From NCBI RefSeq assembly GCF_947500255.1, contig NZ_CANMRL010000001.1, positions 1,240,001 to 1,304,000 on the forward strand: a stretch of DNA of 64,000 bases. The letters run 5' to 3'. The position numbers were made by a program, and so were the translations under genes. This DNA is from an uncultured Psychroserpens sp. GTDB lineage: Bacteria; Bacteroidota; Bacteroidia; Flavobacteriales; Flavobacteriaceae. Below are positions 39,732-49,866 of the stretch, one piece after another. Each line of letters opens with the position of its first letter. The first letter of the stretch is position 1. A model generated the notes under the pieces. It was not told the DNA's origin. It made no database searches and was given only the letters and a program-made list of their open reading frames with translations.

Positions 39732-41048
39732 TTATGCTACTTTATTAGTTTTAGATAACAAGCCTATACCCAAACAAGTTAGCAATGCTGGTAATACCCA
39801 TCCTAATTGATGTTTGGCGAAGGGAATATAATGGATAAGTGTATTCAAAACCTCCGAAGGGCTTTCATAACCAATAGCATTACGTATAAAGCCAATAGCA
39901 TCTGGAATGGTAAACAAGAACGTGACTATCACAACAGCTCTAAACATTAAAGGCGACGACCATCGTTTTGAAAGTACATTGAGAATAATAAGAACAATGG
40001 TAATAGGATAAACAAAAAGTAATATTGGAAAAGCAATAACAATAATAGAATGAAAATCTAATTGACCAACAACGACACCAAGGACACAGCTAATAATTGA
40101 TGTTGCAACATAAACAGAATGTGAATTACCAAGTAAACCTTTAAAATAATCTGCAGTTCCAGCGATAATACCTACAGCCGTTGTAAAACATGCCAATGAA
40201 ATTAAAATACTTAAAACGGTATTCCCAAAGGTGCCTAAAGCAGCAATACTAACTCCTCTTAGCAAATTAGCACGTTGCATATCATCACTTAATTCTGAAT
40301 TTATAATGATCTCAGAACCATAATAGGCACCAACCGAAATTAAACCAGCATAAATCATAAACAATCCAAATCCAGCAACCCAACCTGATTTAGCAATGAG
40401 TGCTCTCTTCTCTTCAAAACTCCCTTTGTGTCTAATATTGACAGATATAATTATAAAAGCTCCAACAACTGCGGCACCAATAGCATCAAAAGTTTGATAG
40501 CCTTCTAAGACTCCAGTTACAATGGGTGTTTTAAATTGAGACACGTTTGTAGTCATTTCCGAAGAGAACAAACCTATACCAATTACCATTAATAGCATTA
40601 TTACAATTAACGGTGTTAAAAATTTACCTACAAAACTTAATATTTTTGATCTATTAAGAACAAAAACTAAGACGAGTGTAAAATAGATAGAGCTTGTTAA
40701 TAATGGACTCGTACCAAATGCTGGATGAATAGCAATTTCATGTGTAGCTGAAGCTGTTCTTGGCGACGGAATTGCAATAGATATAACATAAATAAGTATG
40801 CAATAAATGAGGCTAAATTGTGGTGAGACCTTCTTCCCAAAGTCGTATAGTGTTCCTTGTAGCTTTGCATGAGCCAAAATTCCAATTATAGGAATTACGA
40901 CACCTGTGATCATAAAACCAATAGCGACCCAAATCCAATTTTCTCCTGCGTTATAACCTAAAAGAGGAGGAAGCAATAAGTTAGCAGCACCAAAAAAAAG
41001 TGAGAATAAGGCAAAGCTTGTGATGAAAAGTTCTTTTCTAGAATTCAA
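39732..41048 (-). CDS. brnQ: Branched-chain amino acid transport system carrier
   Basis: FALFSLFFGAANLLLPPLLGYNAGENW; about 12 TM. ORF track starts at a TTG (41099); a TTG at 41048 (NSRKELFITSFALF) is more plausible because a -7 element lies at 41073-41080. Confidence 0.88.
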   Translation of the reverse strand: MNSRKELFITSFALFSLFFGAANLLLPPLLGYNAGENWIWVAIGFMITGVVIPIIGILAHAKLQGTLYDFGKKVSPQFSLIYCILIYVISIAIPSPRTASATHEIAIHPAFGTSPLLTSSIYFTLVLVFVLNRSKILSFVGKFLTPLIVIMLLMVIGIGLFSSEMTTNVSQFKTPIVTGVLEGYQTFDAIGAAVVGAFIIISVNIRHKGSFEEKRALIAKSGWVAGFGLFMIYAGLISVGAYYGSEIIINSELSDDMQRANLLRGVSIAALGTFGNTVLSILISLACFTTAVGIIAGTADYFKGLLGNSHSVYVATSIISCVLGVVVGQLDFHSIIVIAFPILLFVYPITIVLIILNVLSKRWSSPLMFRAVVIVTFLFTIPDAIGFIRNAIGYESPSEVLNTLIHYIPFAKHQLGWVLPALLTCLGIGLLSKTNKVA

Positions 41049-41114
41049 TGAAATTATTTTTGAGGTTGCTGTCAAATATAATAAATACTTAGTATGCAAA
41101 ATCTATTCAAGTAG

Positions 41115-41122
41115 TATCTTTG
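41115..41122 (+). promoter_or_regulatory. -7 element TATCTTTG, 6 nt before the likely ATG
   Basis: TATCTTTG-tattct-ATG. Confidence 0.5.
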
Positions 41123-41128
41123 TATTCT

Positions 41129-41902
41129 ATGGTTTTAAAGTATAAAAATGCTCCAGTTTTTTATGAGGATGTAGGCGAGGGAGAACCAATTGTCCTACTA
41201 CATGGTTTTCTTGAGAATGTATCAATGTGGCATGATATTAAAAAGGGTCTTATACAAACCAATAGAGTTATAAGTGTTGATTTATTAGGTCATGGTCAAA
41301 CAGGATGTATTGGATACATTCACAAGATGTCAGATATGGCCAACGCTGTGTTATCGGTCTTGGATCATTTAGATGTTAATGAGTACAACTTAATTGGTCA
41401 TTCTATGGGAGGTTACGTCGCCTTAGACATGGCTGAACGCTATCCTAAAGCTGTCAATCGATTGTGTTTAATTAATTCGACATATAAAGCAGATGATGAA
41501 GAGCGCAGGATGTTAAGGCAAAGAGCCAATAAGATGGTGCAGTCCAATTATGAAGCTGTTGTTAAAATGTCATTTATAAATTTATTTTCTTCAGAAAGCA
41601 GAAAAACACATGCTAATGAACTTGATAGGGCATTATTTCAAGCATTAAAAACACCACTTCAAGGTTATATAGCAGCTCAAGAGGGAATGATGGTTCGAAC
41701 AGATAAATATGAGCTTTTAAAGGCTTTAAATGCAAAAAAAATAATTATTGTTGGTAAAAAAGATCCAGTTGTTGATGCCGATCGTATATTGAAAGAGACC
41801 AAAGGTACCGATATTGTTTGTAAGCAATTACCAGATGGACACATGAGTCATATAGAAAATAAATCAGAATTATCTTACATAATAAAACATTTTATCGAAT
41901 AA
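41129..41902 (+). CDS. Alpha/beta fold hydrolase
   Basis: VLLHGFLENVSMWHDI, GHSMGGYVALDMAERYP; ATG at 41129 preferred over the TTG at 41120. Confidence 0.92.
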   Translation: MVLKYKNAPVFYEDVGEGEPIVLLHGFLENVSMWHDIKKGLIQTNRVISVDLLGHGQTGCIGYIHKMSDMANAVLSVLDHLDVNEYNLIGHSMGGYVALDMAERYPKAVNRLCLINSTYKADDEERRMLRQRANKMVQSNYEAVVKMSFINLFSSESRKTHANELDRALFQALKTPLQGYIAAQEGMMVRTDKYELLKALNAKKIIIVGKKDPVVDADRILKETKGTDIVCKQLPDGHMSHIENKSELSYIIKHFIE

Positions 41903-41966
41903 AAATACTTTTAGACGTTTTTAATAACTTTTTTTTCTAAGTTTACTGTCCCCAAATCTAACAGCC

Positions 41967-42236
41967 ATGAAAAAAACAACACCTACTAAGACTTCAAGTC
42001 CGTTAAAAATCTACTGTGACATATTTGGTCATAACTATGAGATGACAAAAAAAGTCACCTCTCATGTTAAAGAATATACTTGCAAATGCTGTAAACGTCA
42101 ATTGACGACCAATGGCAATGGAAAGTTAACAGAACTTACACCTAAGTACAAAGAAATAAATGCTATTCTAGAGCAGATATATACACGCAGAATGATGCGT
42201 TTAAAGAAGAAAACACTCAGTTCATCGATATATTAG
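41967..42236 (+). CDS. Small Cys/His protein, putative zinc ribbon (copy 1)
   Basis: IYCDIFGHNYEM…HVKEYTCKCCKRQLTTNGNGKLTELTPKYKEINAILEQIYTRRMMRLKKK. Confidence 0.75.
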   Translation: MKKTTPTKTSSPLKIYCDIFGHNYEMTKKVTSHVKEYTCKCCKRQLTTNGNGKLTELTPKYKEINAILEQIYTRRMMRLKKKTLSSSIY

Positions 42237-42253
42237 TGTAAAATCTCACGTTA

Positions 42254-42583
42254 TTGTGTGGTTTTCATATATTTAGTAATCCTCTAAAATTAATAACTAA
42301 ATATCACAATAAGGTGAAAAGTCTCTACTGCTCGTTATTTGGACATCAATACGAAGTCTCTAAAAACATCACGTATCACGTTAAAGAATATAAATGTTGC
42401 CATTGCAATACCCAAGTCACTACAAATGGGAAAGGTGGTCTAACATTACTAACGCCTAAGTATAAAGAAATCAATTCGGTGTTAGAACGTATTCATAACA
42501 GAAGAATTTCTCGAATAAAACAGAAAGCGTCCAATCCAATTGAAGAGAATTCAGTTTTGGATTTTACGCCTCATTTTTCATAG
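42254..42583 (+). CDS. Small Cys/His protein, putative zinc ribbon (copy 2); start codon uncertain (TTG 42254 or GTG 42314)
   Basis: LYCSLFGHQYEV…HVKEYKCCHCNTQVTTNGKGGLTLLTPKYKEINSVLERIHNRRISRIKQK; close paralog of copy 1. Confidence 0.7.
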   Translation: MCGFHIFSNPLKLITKYHNKVKSLYCSLFGHQYEVSKNITYHVKEYKCCHCNTQVTTNGKGGLTLLTPKYKEINSVLERIHNRRISRIKQKASNPIEENSVLDFTPHFS

Positions 42584-43616
42584 CATTCCAACCCTTTGCG
42601 ATAATTGGTATTGCTTGCTCACCTCTGGTGATTAAGTGCATACCTCTTGCCTTTTCAGTAATATAACCAATAACAGTTAAATTTGGATTGCCTTTTATCT
42701 TAGTGAAGTCCTCTTGAGCTACAGTCATTAGTAATTCATAGTCCTCACCTCCATTTAATGCTATAGTTGTACTGTCTATTTTAAATTCTTCGCAAGTTGA
42801 GATAACTTGTGGATCCAACGGAATTTTATTCTCATAGATTTCTACACCAACATCACTTTGTTTACAGATATGCATTATTTCCGAAGATAGTCCGTCACTA
42901 ATATCAATCATTGCTGTTGGTTTTACATCTAACTGTTTAAGGAGTTCAATAATGTCTTTTCGAGCTTCTGGCTTTAATTGACGCTCGATGATGTAAGTGT
43001 AAGGATCTAAATCTGGCTGATTTTGTGGGTTCACTTTAAACACTTCTTTCTCACGCTCTAAAACTTGAAGACCCATATATGCCGCACCAATATCTCCAGT
43101 AACAACAACTAAGTCATTTGGTTGTGCACCATTTCTTAATACAACATCATCCTTATTTACATTACCAATAGCGGTAACTGAGATAATAAGTCCAGTTGTA
43201 GAAGACGTCGTATCGCCACCAACCACATCAATATTATAAATTTTTGCCGCAGTTTCAATACCTGCATATAATTCTTCAAGAGCTTCTAGAGGAAATCGAT
43301 TGGAAACAGCTATAGATATAGTAATTTGAGCAGCATGAGCATTCATAGCATATATGTCGCTCAAATTAACAATTACAGCTTTGTAACCCAAATGTTTAAG
43401 AGGAACATAGCTAAGATCAAAATGAACATTCTCAACTAGCAAATCTGTAGTGACAACGATTTGGTTTGATTTATGATCTAGAACTGCAGCATCATCTCCT
43501 ATACTTTTTACGGTTGAAGTATGTTTCACATCAAAATTTTTGGTTAAATGTTCTATAAGACCAAATTCTCCAAGTTGTTCTAATGAGGTGCGTTGTGGGT
43601 TTTTATCTTCTATCAT
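42564..43616 (-). CDS. thiL: Thiamine-monophosphate kinase
   Basis: TVKSIGDDAAVL, IVVTTDLLVENVHF, VVGGDTTSS, IDISDGLSSEI. Confidence 0.95.
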   Translation of the reverse strand: MIEDKNPQRTSLEQLGEFGLIEHLTKNFDVKHTSTVKSIGDDAAVLDHKSNQIVVTTDLLVENVHFDLSYVPLKHLGYKAVIVNLSDIYAMNAHAAQITISIAVSNRFPLEALEELYAGIETAAKIYNIDVVGGDTTSSTTGLIISVTAIGNVNKDDVVLRNGAQPNDLVVVTGDIGAAYMGLQVLEREKEVFKVNPQNQPDLDPYTYIIERQLKPEARKDIIELLKQLDVKPTAMIDISDGLSSEIMHICKQSDVGVEIYENKIPLDPQVISTCEEFKIDSTTIALNGGEDYELLMTVAQEDFTKIKGNPNLTVIGYITEKARGMHLITRGEQAIPIIAKGWNAMKNEA

Positions 43617-43778
43617 GATGCAAAAATAAGTAGCTTTTTCAGAAGAACATGACTGCTAAAGCTATTTTTATGACTTTCGAGAATAAGAAAACATGCATTT
43701 CAACGAAAAAACCAGTATTTCATCGGTTAAATGAATAAAAATTGTTATGTTAGCTTCCCCAAATCTTATTAACCTACT

Positions 43779-44018
43779 ATGCAAACCACTTCTAACAACG
43801 AATTGTCGTGTTCGGTATTTGGACACAATTTAGAGCGTTCGTCATTGATATCTAAAGATACTCATGAGCTCACTTGTAAAACATGCCATTCAAAAGTAAT
43901 CATAGGTGATCAAGGTGAATTTAATGCGCTTCCTTACAAAAATAGAGATATCAATACAACCATGAGACAACTTTTTCTGTTGAAAAACAGACGTTTTCAT
44001 CGTCCAATTTCGGCTTAG
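43779..44018 (+). CDS. Small Cys/His protein, putative zinc ribbon (copy 3, divergent)
   Basis: LSCSVFGHNLERS…DTHELTCKTCHSKVIIGDQGEFNALPYKNRDIN. Confidence 0.7.
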   Translation: MQTTSNNELSCSVFGHNLERSSLISKDTHELTCKTCHSKVIIGDQGEFNALPYKNRDINTTMRQLFLLKNRRFHRPISA

Positions 44019-44117
44019 AACAATGACTACTTTTCTCATTGGAATTACTTTCTAGATCTCAGGTCTTTGCATTAATTATACTTATGTAATCATTTGCTAA
44101 TATAATGTTAGGTTCTA

Positions 44118-44147
44118 TTGAAAAAATAGACTTATGTCGTATATTTG
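44118..44147 (+). promoter_or_regulatory. Promoter of the suf cluster (TTG-N19-TATATTTG)
   Basis: TTG 44118-44120; TATATTTG 44140-44147. Confidence 0.65.
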
Positions 44148-44270
44148 CAATCTATTTAGATAAAACATTCAAACAAAGTTTTTTTGTTAAAGGTGTTAGG
44201 TATTTAGATAGATGTTCAATCTAATATTTGAAAAAGGATATTATGAACAGATTAAATCTATAAATAAGAC

Positions 44271-44600
44271 ATGATCAAAGTATCTGAAACAGCAAAAAAG
44301 AAAGTCATTCAGTTAATGAATGATGATGGCTTTAACTCTGCTACCGATTTTATACGAGTTGGTGTAAAAAGTGGTGGATGCTCAGGTTTATCATATGACT
44401 TAAAATTTGATAAAGAACAAAAAGAAGATGATAAGGTCTTTGAAGACAATGGTGTAAAAATCATCGTTGATAAAAAGAGTTTTTTATATTTAATAGGAAC
44501 AACCCTAGAATATTCAGGAGGTTTAAATGGTGCTGGATTTGTATTTAATAATCCAAATGCCAATAGAACTTGTGGTTGTGGAGAGTCATTCTCACTTTAA
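44271..44600 (+). CDS. HesB/IscA/SufA-type Fe-S assembly protein
   Basis: GVKSGGCSGLSYDL and CGCGESF Cys residues. Confidence 0.95.
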   Translation: MIKVSETAKKKVIQLMNDDGFNSATDFIRVGVKSGGCSGLSYDLKFDKEQKEDDKVFEDNGVKIIVDKKSFLYLIGTTLEYSGGLNGAGFVFNNPNANRTCGCGESFSL

Positions 44601-44609
44601 AAAAGATGT

Positions 44610-46061
44610 ATGAGCAATAAATATACAGAAGATGATCTTCGCGAAGAACTGAAGACTAAGGAATACGAATACGGTTTCTACACAGATATTGAATCGGAAA
44701 CATTTCCTGTTGGTTTAAATGAAGACATTGTTAGAGCAATTTCTAAAAAGAAAGAAGAGCCAGAATGGATGACCCAGTGGCGTCTTGAAGCCTTTAAAAT
44801 CTGGAAAGAAATGACTGAGCCTGAATGGGCAAATGTGCATTATGAAAAACCAGATTTTCAGGCTATCTCTTACTACTCTGCACCAAATAGCAAGCCAAAA
44901 TACGATAGTATAGATGAGGTTGATCCAGAGCTTTTAGCGACGTTTGAAAAATTAGGAATTTCATTGGACGAACAAAAGAAGCTAGCTGGAGTTGCAATGG
45001 ACGTTGTAGTCGATTCTGTTTCGGTAGCAACAACATTTAAAAAGACCTTGGCCGAAAAAGGAATCATCTTCATGAGTATTTCTGAAGCGATACAAGAACA
45101 TCCAGAATTGGTAAAGAAATATATTGGAACTGTAGTACCTCAAAAAGACAACTTTTATGCGGCATTAAATAGCGCAGTTTTTAGTGATGGTAGCTTTTGT
45201 TATATACCAAAAGGTGTTCGCTGTCCAATGGAATTATCAACTTACTTCAGAATTAATCAGGCTGGAACAGGTCAATTCGAACGTACCTTGGTCATCGCAG
45301 ATGAAGGTAGTTATGTAAGTTATTTAGAAGGTTGTACGGCACCTAGTCGTGACGAAAATCAATTACACGCAGCTGTAGTAGAATTAATCGCCTTAGATGA
45401 TGCCGAAATAAAATATTCTACTGTTCAAAATTGGTATCCAGGAAATGCAGAAGGAAAAGGCGGTGTATACAATTTCGTGACTAAAAGAGGCTTATGTGAA
45501 ACTAATTCTAAAATATCTTGGACGCAAGTTGAAACTGGTAGTGCCGTCACATGGAAATACCCTTCATGTGTTTTAAAAGGAGATAATTCTGTAGGTGAAT
45601 TTTATTCTATTGCAGTAACTAATAATTATCAGCAGGCCGATACAGGAACTAAGATGATCCATCTTGGTAAAAACACCAAGTCAACTATTATCTCTAAAGG
45701 GATTTCGGCAGGAAAATCTCAAAACTCTTATAGAGGATTGGTTCAAATTAGCTCTAGAGCAGAAAACGCGCGAAACTTTTCACAATGTGATAGTTTGTTA
45801 ATGGGTAATGATTGTGGCGCACACACATTTCCATATATAGAAGTCAAAAATAAATCAGCTCAAATAGAGCATGAAGCTACAACCAGTAAAATTGGAGAAG
45901 ATCAAATTTTCTACTGTAATCAACGTGGAATTGATACTGAAAAAGCTATTGCATTAATTGTTAACGGATTTAGTAAAGAAGTACTCAATAAGTTACCAAT
46001 GGAATTTGCTGTTGAAGCACAAAAACTATTAGAAATTAGTTTAGAAGGATCGGTTGGATAA
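44610..46061 (+). CDS. sufB: Fe-S cluster assembly scaffold SufB
   Basis: [56 protein letters not shown]. Confidence 0.97.
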   Translation: MSNKYTEDDLREELKTKEYEYGFYTDIESETFPVGLNEDIVRAISKKKEEPEWMTQWRLEAFKIWKEMTEPEWANVHYEKPDFQAISYYSAPNSKPKYDSIDEVDPELLATFEKLGISLDEQKKLAGVAMDVVVDSVSVATTFKKTLAEKGIIFMSISEAIQEHPELVKKYIGTVVPQKDNFYAALNSAVFSDGSFCYIPKGVRCPMELSTYFRINQAGTGQFERTLVIADEGSYVSYLEGCTAPSRDENQLHAAVVELIALDDAEIKYSTVQNWYPGNAEGKGGVYNFVTKRGLCETNSKISWTQVETGSAVTWKYPSCVLKGDNSVGEFYSIAVTNNYQQADTGTKMIHLGKNTKSTIISKGISAGKSQNSYRGLVQISSRAENARNFSQCDSLLMGNDCGAHTFPYIEVKNKSAQIEHEATTSKIGEDQIFYCNQRGIDTEKAIALIVNGFSKEVLNKLPMEFAVEAQKLLEISLEGSVG

Positions 46062-46081
46062 TAAAACCAAGAATTAAAGTC

Positions 46082-46516
46082 ATGAAAAAAGTATTTGTAT
46101 TACTCATAACACTGGTAGTGTTTGTTAGTTGTAAAGACGACAAGACAGCAGAAACTGAGATGTCTTCAGAAGAGAAAACAACGGTTACCGAACCAGGCAA
46201 AACCTTAAAACAAAGTGATGGCTTAATCGCTATACAAGGTGATTTTCTATATGTAGATGCAGATAAGGCAGCAGTCTTTAAAACACCAACACAAATGTAT
46301 GGTGTTGTCATAGATGACAAGATGAATGAGTTAAATGAACAGGTTAAGCAATATAAAGCAGATCAATACACTATGGTGCCTGTGACTTTGAGAGTCCGTA
46401 TGATTGAAAATGATGTTGAGAATCAATGGAAACAAAAAATTGAGATTAAAGAAATTCTAAAGGTATCTAAACCAAGTCCTGAAGAAAACGACGTTATAAA
46501 ACTAGGAAGTAAGTAA
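46082..46516 (+). CDS. Hypothetical lipoprotein inserted between sufB and sufC
   Basis: [20 protein letters not shown] lipobox; no recognised domain. Confidence 0.8.
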   Translation: MKKVFVLLITLVVFVSCKDDKTAETEMSSEEKTTVTEPGKTLKQSDGLIAIQGDFLYVDADKAAVFKTPTQMYGVVIDDKMNELNEQVKQYKADQYTMVPVTLRVRMIENDVENQWKQKIEIKEILKVSKPSPEENDVIKLGSK

Positions 46517-46517
46517 T

Positions 46518-47270
46518 ATGTTAAAGATAAAAAATTTACACGCAAGTGTTGAAGATAAAGCCATTTTAAGAGGTATCGATTTAGAGGTGAAACCTGGAGA
46601 AGTACACGCTATCATGGGACCTAATGGTTCAGGAAAAAGTACTTTGGCCTCGGTTGTTGCTGGAAAAGAAGAATATGAAGTTGATAAAGGAGAAATTAGT
46701 CTTGATGGTGAAGATATTGAAGAGTTATCAGCTGAAGAACGTGCACATAAAGGTGTGTTCATGTCATTTCAATATCCTGTGGAAATCCCTGGTGTTAGTG
46801 TGACTAATTTCATGAAAACAGCTATTAATGAAACTAGAAAAGCCAAAGGCTTAGACGATATGCCAGCAAATGAAATGCTGAAAATGATTCGCGAAAAATC
46901 AGAGCTTTTAGAAATTGATAGAAAGTTTTTATCACGCTCTCTTAATGAAGGGTTTTCTGGAGGTGAGAAAAAACGAAATGAGATTTTCCAAATGGCCATG
47001 CTTGAACCTAAGTTAGCCATATTAGATGAAACAGATTCTGGTTTGGATATCGATGCATTACGTATTGTTGCCAATGGTGTCAATAAATTAAAAAGTAAGG
47101 ATAATGCTGTAATCGTTATTACACATTACCAACGTTTATTAGATTATATTGTTCCAGATTATGTACATGTATTGTATGATGGTAGAATTGTAAAATCGGG
47201 AACAAAAGAACTAGCGCATGAGCTAGAAGAAAAAGGTTACGATTGGATAAAAGAGGAAGTAAATGCTTAA
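46518..47270 (+). CDS. sufC: Fe-S cluster assembly ATPase SufC
   Basis: [45 protein letters not shown]. Confidence 0.98.
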   Translation: MLKIKNLHASVEDKAILRGIDLEVKPGEVHAIMGPNGSGKSTLASVVAGKEEYEVDKGEISLDGEDIEELSAEERAHKGVFMSFQYPVEIPGVSVTNFMKTAINETRKAKGLDDMPANEMLKMIREKSELLEIDRKFLSRSLNEGFSGGEKKRNEIFQMAMLEPKLAILDETDSGLDIDALRIVANGVNKLKSKDNAVIVITHYQRLLDYIVPDYVHVLYDGRIVKSGTKELAHELEEKGYDWIKEEVNA

Positions 47271-47314
47271 TTGAAGTTATTGGTAAATTTTACAAATAAC
47301 CGAAGACACAACAC

Positions 47315-48628
47315 ATGGATTTAAAAGATAAATTAGTATCGTCATTTATGGCATTTGAGAACACGGTAGATATAGATGCTCCTGTTCATGATGTTCGAAG
47401 TGAAGCAATTAAAACGTTTGAAGATGAAGGTTTTCCTTCTAAGCGAGATGAAGCTTGGAAATACACCTCTTTAAACAGTGTTTTAAAACATGATTACAGC
47501 GTATTTCCAAAGCAAGAAAATGCTATAGAATATAGTGATGTTAAGAAGTATTTTATTTATGATATAGATACATATAAAATTGTGTTTATTGATGGTAAAT
47601 ATTCGTCTCATTTGTCTCAAACCACTCATGATGGTATAGATGTATGCTTGATGTCTGCTGCACTATCAAAACCAAAGTATCGACTTATTATTGAGAATTA
47701 CTTCAATAAAGCGGCTACTAAAGATGGGTTGTCATCTTTAAATACAGCCTTTTCTCAAGAAGGTGCTTATATTCATATTCCGAAGAATAAATTGGTAGAG
47801 AAACCAATTCAAATCATACATTTTTCAACAGGAAATGAGTCTGCATTAATGTTGCAGCCACGTAATTTGATTGTTGTAGATGAAAATTCTCATGTTCAAA
47901 TTATTGAACGTCATCAAAGTCTTACTGAAAACCCAGTATTAACTAATAGTGTTACTGAAATATTTACCAATAAAAGAGCTATTATTGATTATTATAAAAT
48001 TCAAAATGATAAACAAAGTGCCTCTTTAATTGATAATACGTTTATCAAACAAAAACGTGAAAGTCATGCCTCTGTTCATACCTTTTCTTTTGGAGGACAA
48101 TTAACGCGTAATAATCTTAATTTTTATCAAAACGGAGAACGTATTGATTCTACATTAAAAGGTGTTACAATTATTGGTGATAAACAGCATGTAGATCATA
48201 ATACATTAGTACATCATATCGAACCAAACTGTGAAAGCCATCAAGATTATAAAGGTATTTTTGGTGATAAGTCTACAGGTGTGTTCAACGGGAAAGTTGT
48301 CGTAGATAAGATCGCTCAAAAGACGAATGCATTTCAGGCAAACAATAATATCTTATTAAGTGATAAAGCGTCTATCAATACTAAACCTCAATTAGAGATT
48401 TTTGCCGATGATGTGAAATGTTCTCATGGATGTACCATTGGTCAGCTAGATGACAGCGCTATGTTTTATATGCGCTCTCGTGGAATTCCAGAAAAAGAAG
48501 CAAAAGCTTTATTGATGTTTGCTTTTAGTAACAATGTATTAGACTCTGTAAAAATCCCTGAGATCAAACAACGTATTACAAAACTTATTGCCAATAAATT
48601 AGGCGTTAGTATCGGATTTGATTTGTAA
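47315..48628 (+). CDS. sufD: Fe-S cluster assembly protein SufD
   Basis: KRDEAWKYTSLNSVL, HVDHNTLVHHIEPNCESHQDYKGI, DVKCSHGCTIGQLDDSAMFYMRSRGI. Confidence 0.96.
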   Translation: MDLKDKLVSSFMAFENTVDIDAPVHDVRSEAIKTFEDEGFPSKRDEAWKYTSLNSVLKHDYSVFPKQENAIEYSDVKKYFIYDIDTYKIVFIDGKYSSHLSQTTHDGIDVCLMSAALSKPKYRLIIENYFNKAATKDGLSSLNTAFSQEGAYIHIPKNKLVEKPIQIIHFSTGNESALMLQPRNLIVVDENSHVQIIERHQSLTENPVLTNSVTEIFTNKRAIIDYYKIQNDKQSASLIDNTFIKQKRESHASVHTFSFGGQLTRNNLNFYQNGERIDSTLKGVTIIGDKQHVDHNTLVHHIEPNCESHQDYKGIFGDKSTGVFNGKVVVDKIAQKTNAFQANNNILLSDKASINTKPQLEIFADDVKCSHGCTIGQLDDSAMFYMRSRGIPEKEAKALLMFAFSNNVLDSVKIPEIKQRITKLIANKLGVSIGFDL

Positions 48629-49866
48629 TGAGTAACACAGTGAGTCATATCAATCTTGATGTCGATGAAATCAGAAAAGATTTTCCAATCTTAAATCGTG
48701 AGATTAACGGAAAACCCTTAATATATTTTGATAACGCCGCGACCTCACAAACACCTAAACAGGTGATTGATGTGATCGTAGATTATTATTCAAATTACAA
48801 CGCTAATATTCATAGAGGTGTACATACCTTAAGCCAAGAAGCAACCGATCTCTATGAGGCAGCACGACTAAAGATCCAGCATCATTTTAATGCTAAACAT
48901 AATTATGAAGTGATTTTAACATCAGGGACAACACATGGGATTAACATGGTGGCTAATGGATTTTCAACATTACTTAAAAAGAATGATGAGGTTTTGGTAT
49001 CAGCCTTAGAACACCACAGTAATATTGTGCCATGGCAAATGTTATGTGAACGTACTGGTGCAACGTTGAAAGTTATTCCTATGAATGAACACGGTGAATT
49101 GATCATGAGCGATTATGAAGCCTTGTTATCCGAACGCACGAAACTTGTGTTTGTTAATCATATTTCAAATGCTTTAGGAACGATTAATCCTATTGAGCAG
49201 ATCATCAAAAAAGCACATGATGTTGATGCAGCAGTGCTCATTGATGGTGCACAATCTTGTCCGCATATCAAACCAGATGTACAAGCATTAGATGTTGATT
49301 TTTACGTGACTTCAGCTCATAAAATGTGTGGACCAACTGGTATTGGAATGCTCTACGGAAAAGAAGAATGGCTTAATAAACTACCACCTTACCAAGGCGG
49401 AGGAGAAATGATCGATGAGGTGACTTTCGAAAAAACCACTTATGCAGGACTACCACATAAGTTTGAAGCTGGTACACCTAATATTTGTGGTGGCATTGCT
49501 TTTGGTGCTGCTGTAGATTACATGAATGCTATTGGCTTTGATTCAATTGCAGCATATGAACATGAGCTATTAAACTACGCCACAAATAAGTTAACACAAA
49601 TAGAAGGCTTAAAGATCTACGGAACGGCTAAAGAAAAGACCTCTGTGATCTCATTTAATATTGAAGGTATACATCCTTATGATATAGGAACTATCCTGGA
49701 CAAAATGGGAATTGCTGTTCGAACTGGTCATCACTGTGCACAGCCTATAATGGACTTCTTCAAAATTCCAGGAACCGTTCGAGCATCGTTTGCATTTTAT
49801 AACACAAAAGCTGAAATTGATGCTTTAGTTGAAGGTGTTGTGAAGGCAAAAATTATGTTGAGCTAA
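48628..49866 (+). CDS. sufS: Cysteine desulfurase SufS
   Basis: YFDNAATSQTP, ALEHHSNIVPWQ, YVTSAHKMCGPTGIGMLYGK, RTGHHCAQP. Confidence 0.97.
   Translation: MSNTVSHINLDVDEIRKDFPILNREINGKPLIYFDNAATSQTPKQVIDVIVDYYSNYNANIHRGVHTLSQEATDLYEAARLKIQHHFNAKHNYEVILTSGTTHGINMVANGFSTLLKKNDEVLVSALEHHSNIVPWQMLCERTGATLKVIPMNEHGELIMSDYEALLSERTKLVFVNHISNALGTINPIEQIIKKAHDVDAAVLIDGAQSCPHIKPDVQALDVDFYVTSAHKMCGPTGIGMLYGKEEWLNKLPPYQGGGEMIDEVTFEKTTYAGLPHKFEAGTPNICGGIAFGAAVDYMNAIGFDSIAAYEHELLNYATNKLTQIEGLKIYGTAKEKTSVISFNIEGIHPYDIGTILDKMGIAVRTGHHCAQPIMDFFKIPGTVRASFAFYNTKAEIDALVEGVVKAKIMLS

Noticed and set aside
42564-43616. TPP riboswitch associated with thiL
   Set aside because: No room for a THI box: the -7 motif lies within a few nt of the thiL start
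44309-47083. Antisense ORFs across sufA/B/C
   Set aside because: Opposite strand of highly conserved genes; no independent evidence
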